Made by a program: the position numbers and the translations under genes. The notes beneath the pieces are model-generated. The model saw nothing but the letters and a program-made list of their open reading frames with translations. It searched no databases and was not told the origin of the DNA. From assembly GCF_001894785.1 (NCBI RefSeq), contig NZ_BCWW01000017.1, positions 1-64,000 on the forward strand: a DNA stretch of 64,000 bases, written 5' to 3'. Position 1 is the first letter of the stretch; every line of letters starts with the position of its first letter. This document shows positions 61,797 through 64,000 of this stretch, piece by piece. The DNA is from Rhodococcoides fascians NBRC 12155 = LMG 3623. Lineage in GTDB: Bacteria; Actinomycetota; Actinomycetes; Mycobacteriales; Mycobacteriaceae.

Positions 61797-63998
61797 ATGC
61801 CCACCCGATTCGCCACAACTCGACCCGGCCTCACCCTCGTAGTGGCCGGCGTCCTCTTCCTCGTGCTCGCAGCAGTCGCTGCCGGTGCGATGAATGCACT
61901 GTCCCTGAACAGGTTCGAGGCGACCAACGCCCCGTCTGCGGCAGCCGAGGCGCTGCTCAACGACACCTTTCAGACCGGCACACCCAACATCACCATCCTC
62001 GTCACCGCGAAGACCGGCGACGTCGACAGCTCGGCCGTCGCCGCGGACGGGTTACGTCTGACCGAGTTCGTCGACACCTTCCCCGGCATCGACGACACAT
62101 GGTCCTACTGGACCGAAGAGGTTCCGACCCTCGCCGCCGGGGACGGCAGCTCGGCGCTGATCCAGGCGTGGGCACCGGGCGACGCCACCGAAATCCGGCA
62201 ACAGGTCCTTCCCGCTCTCGACGAGGCACTCAGCCGGTCGGCTACCTCGAACATCGACATCGCTCTCGGCGGCAGCGACGAGGTGTTCCGCTCCGTCGCA
62301 GAACAATCCAGGACCGACTTTCTCCGAGCAGAGCTGATCATCGCCCCGCTGGTGATCGCACTGTTGTGGGCCGTCCTACGGCGGCTCCGTCTCGCCGCAG
62401 TGGTCTTCGCAACCGGACTGTTCTCCGTCGTCGGCACCCTGGCCATCATGCGCGTGGTGGCAGCCTTCACCGAAGTATCGACCTTCGCGGCGAACATCGC
62501 GCTGGTGATGGGCATTGCACTCGGCGTCGATTACGGACTGTTCCTGATCTACCGCTTCCGAGAGGAAGCCCGCCGCACCGCTGACCTGACGTTGGCCGTG
62601 CAGCGAGCAGCGCAGGCAGCCGGACGCACCATCATGTTCTCCGGCGCCACCGTCGCCGCGTCACTGGCCGTTCTGCTGGTCTTCCCGTTCCCGTTCCTGG
62701 CCTCGTTCGCCTACGCCGGGATAGCCGTCGTCGCCACCGCCGTGCTCGCCGCTACGGTCGTACTCCCGGCCGCATTGGTGCTGCTCGGGCACCGCGCCTT
62801 ACGGCGCAAGGAACCGGACACCGACGGAAGTACCGTGTGGCGGCGGATCACCGTGGCCACGACCGGCCGACCTGCAGTGTTCGCGATCGCCGGTGTGGTG
62901 ATCTTGATACTGCTCGGAGCGCCGGTACTAGGCGTTCGGTTCGGCGCACCGGACGATCGCATCCTGCCGCAGTCGGTTCCGGTCCGCGCCCTGTACGACA
63001 CCATCCGCGACGACTACGCCAGCGAGGATGCAGACGCAATTCTGCTCGTCGCACCGACCATCGCACCGGACGGCCTCGCTCGGTACGCCTCCGATCTCGC
63101 AGCACTGCCCCAGGTGCTACGAGTGGACAGCGCACTGGGCACCGTCGAACCCGACAGGGCGCTCACTGCTCCACCGAACGGCGCCGTCCGTTTCACTCCC
63201 GACACCGCAGGCAGCTACCTCTCGGTGGTACCGACTCGCGAATCACTGGACGACAGAGCCGGATTCGTCTCCGCGGTACGGTCGGTGGAGCCTCCCGGCC
63301 AGGTACTCGTCGGCGGCTCACCCGCGATGCTCGACGACTACACCGACGGCGTCACCGCCCGGCTCCCGCTCGTGGCCGTGCTCATTGCACTGATCACCTT
63401 CGCCATTCTGTTCGTGATGACCGGATCGATCATCGCCCCCATCAAAGCCACCATTCTGAATCTGCTGTCACTGACGGTCATGTTCGGTGTCCTGGTGTGG
63501 GGTTTTCAGAACGGCAATCTTGCTGGGCTGCTGGGTTTCACCCCTACCGGTGCCATCGAGCCGAGCATCCCCATCCTGATGTTCTGCATCGCCTACGGCC
63601 TGTCGATGGACTACGAAGTCTTCCTGCTCTCGCGCATCAAAGAAGAATTCGACCGTACCGGAGACAATCGCCAATCCATCATCGATGGCATCTCACGCTC
63701 CGCACCCGTCGTCACCGCAGCAGCTCTCATCCTGGCCGCATCCTTCGCCACCTACGCCACTTCCGGGGTGACCTTCCTTCAGCAACTCGGAATCGGCATG
63801 GCACTGGCGGTCCTGATCGACGCCACCGTCATCCGAGCGATCCTCGTCCCCTCCATCATGGCCCTGACCGGCCGCTGGAACTGGTGGGCACCGCGCCCAC
63901 TGGCACGCCTGCACCAGCTCATCGGCATCACCGATGCTCCACGCGTCGATACACCTGGTACCGAAGTCGACCCTGGAAGACCCAAAACCCCTGTATGA
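61797..63998 (+). CDS. MMPL/RND-family transporter
   Basis: 733 aa, AGGGGGA before the ATG. Twelve transmembrane helices in two halves, with the MMPL signatures IALGVDYGLFLIYRFREEAR (TM4-5 of the first half) and AYGLSMDYEVFLLSRIKEEF (second half); the Asp residues of GVDY and SMDY serve in proton coupling. Exports lipids or hydrophobic drugs driven by the proton gradient. Controlled by the divergent TetR. No biosynthetic genes adjoin it in the window; a drug-efflux role is equally possible. Confidence 0.92.
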   Translation: MPTRFATTRPGLTLVVAGVLFLVLAAVAAGAMNALSLNRFEATNAPSAAAEALLNDTFQTGTPNITILVTAKTGDVDSSAVAADGLRLTEFVDTFPGIDDTWSYWTEEVPTLAAGDGSSALIQAWAPGDATEIRQQVLPALDEALSRSATSNIDIALGGSDEVFRSVAEQSRTDFLRAELIIAPLVIALLWAVLRRLRLAAVVFATGLFSVVGTLAIMRVVAAFTEVSTFAANIALVMGIALGVDYGLFLIYRFREEARRTADLTLAVQRAAQAAGRTIMFSGATVAASLAVLLVFPFPFLASFAYAGIAVVATAVLAATVVLPAALVLLGHRALRRKEPDTDGSTVWRRITVATTGRPAVFAIAGVVILILLGAPVLGVRFGAPDDRILPQSVPVRALYDTIRDDYASEDADAILLVAPTIAPDGLARYASDLAALPQVLRVDSALGTVEPDRALTAPPNGAVRFTPDTAGSYLSVVPTRESLDDRAGFVSAVRSVEPPGQVLVGGSPAMLDDYTDGVTARLPLVAVLIALITFAILFVMTGSIIAPIKATILNLLSLTVMFGVLVWGFQNGNLAGLLGFTPTGAIEPSIPILMFCIAYGLSMDYEVFLLSRIKEEFDRTGDNRQSIIDGISRSAPVVTAAALILAASFATYATSGVTFLQQLGIGMALAVLIDATVIRAILVPSIMALTGRWNWWAPRPLARLHQLIGITDAPRVDTPGTEVDPGRPKTPV

Positions 63999-64000
63999 GC

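Noticed and set aside
1..64000. tRNA genes, rRNA, CRISPR arrays, complete insertion sequences, plasmid telomeres
   Set aside because: I looked for cloverleaf ends, regular spaced repeats, transposase DDE motifs and terminal repeats and found none that I could support.

Overview
The window looks like part of a large plasmid from a Rhodococcus-type actinobacterium. It most probably belongs to the Rhodococcus fascians linear virulence plasmid family (pFiD188-like). I say this because it carries, in recognisable order, the fas cytokinin operon with its AraC regulator and two methyltransferases, and the complete att cluster. This identification is from memory of those loci, not from a search. Almost everything is on the minus strand. 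By eye the central conjugation block is richer in G/C at third codon positions than the two cargo blocks, so the window reads as cargo - conjugation backbone - cargo.

Block 1 (about 1-16.4 kb) is a non-ribosomal peptide locus. A large NRPS (C-A-PCP-C-A-PCP-E-C-A, running off the left edge) is preceded by a flavoprotein, a PaiB/FMN-binding protein, an ornithine/lysine N-hydroxylase and an MbtH protein. A UbiA-type prenyltransferase gene diverges from MbtH across a region with a strong inverted repeat. A LuxR-type regulator and a complete peptide deformylase follow. An N-hydroxylating NRPS locus beside a spare deformylase suggests a hydroxamate-like metallo-inhibitor with target-based self-protection; this is inference. 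Two of the adenylation domains share an exact 416-bp DNA segment.

Block 2 (about 16.5-38.0 kb) is a T4SS-like conjugation apparatus in two minus-strand operons. Operon A (34.8 to 25.3 kb) encodes TcpC/VirB8-like, small membrane, VirB3/PrgI-like, VirB4-like and VirB6-like proteins, a triple-domain cell-wall hydrolase and a secreted protein. Operon B (24.7 to 16.5 kb) encodes an FtsK-like coupling ATPase, a WhiB-like protein, an HTH protein, a prepilin peptidase, a DUF1524-like exported protein, an ADP-ribosyltransferase-fold protein and several small proteins. The two operons start behind the same two-box promoter element with identical spacing. A divergent sigma-like factor, a cutinase-type esterase with a large insertion and a degenerate coupling-ATPase paralogue are on the plus strand at the right end. 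No relaxase was seen; clustered inverted repeats at 24.87-25.19 kb are an oriT candidate.

Block 3 (about 38.1-60.7 kb) holds plant-interaction functions. fasR-mtr1-mtr2-fasA-F makes and activates cytokinins, including side-chain-methylated forms, followed by a luciferase-type monooxygenase and a PapA-like acyltransferase. The att operon (attA-H, with attX exporter and attR LysR regulator) resembles clavulanate/arginine-type chemistry: argininosuccinate synthase and lyase, ArgJ-like acyltransferase, beta-lactam-synthetase-like protein, clavaminate-synthase-like oxygenase, AMP ligase, enoyl-CoA hydratase and formyltransferase. The window ends with a divergent TetR-MMPL transporter pair that has two perfect operator palindromes between the genes.
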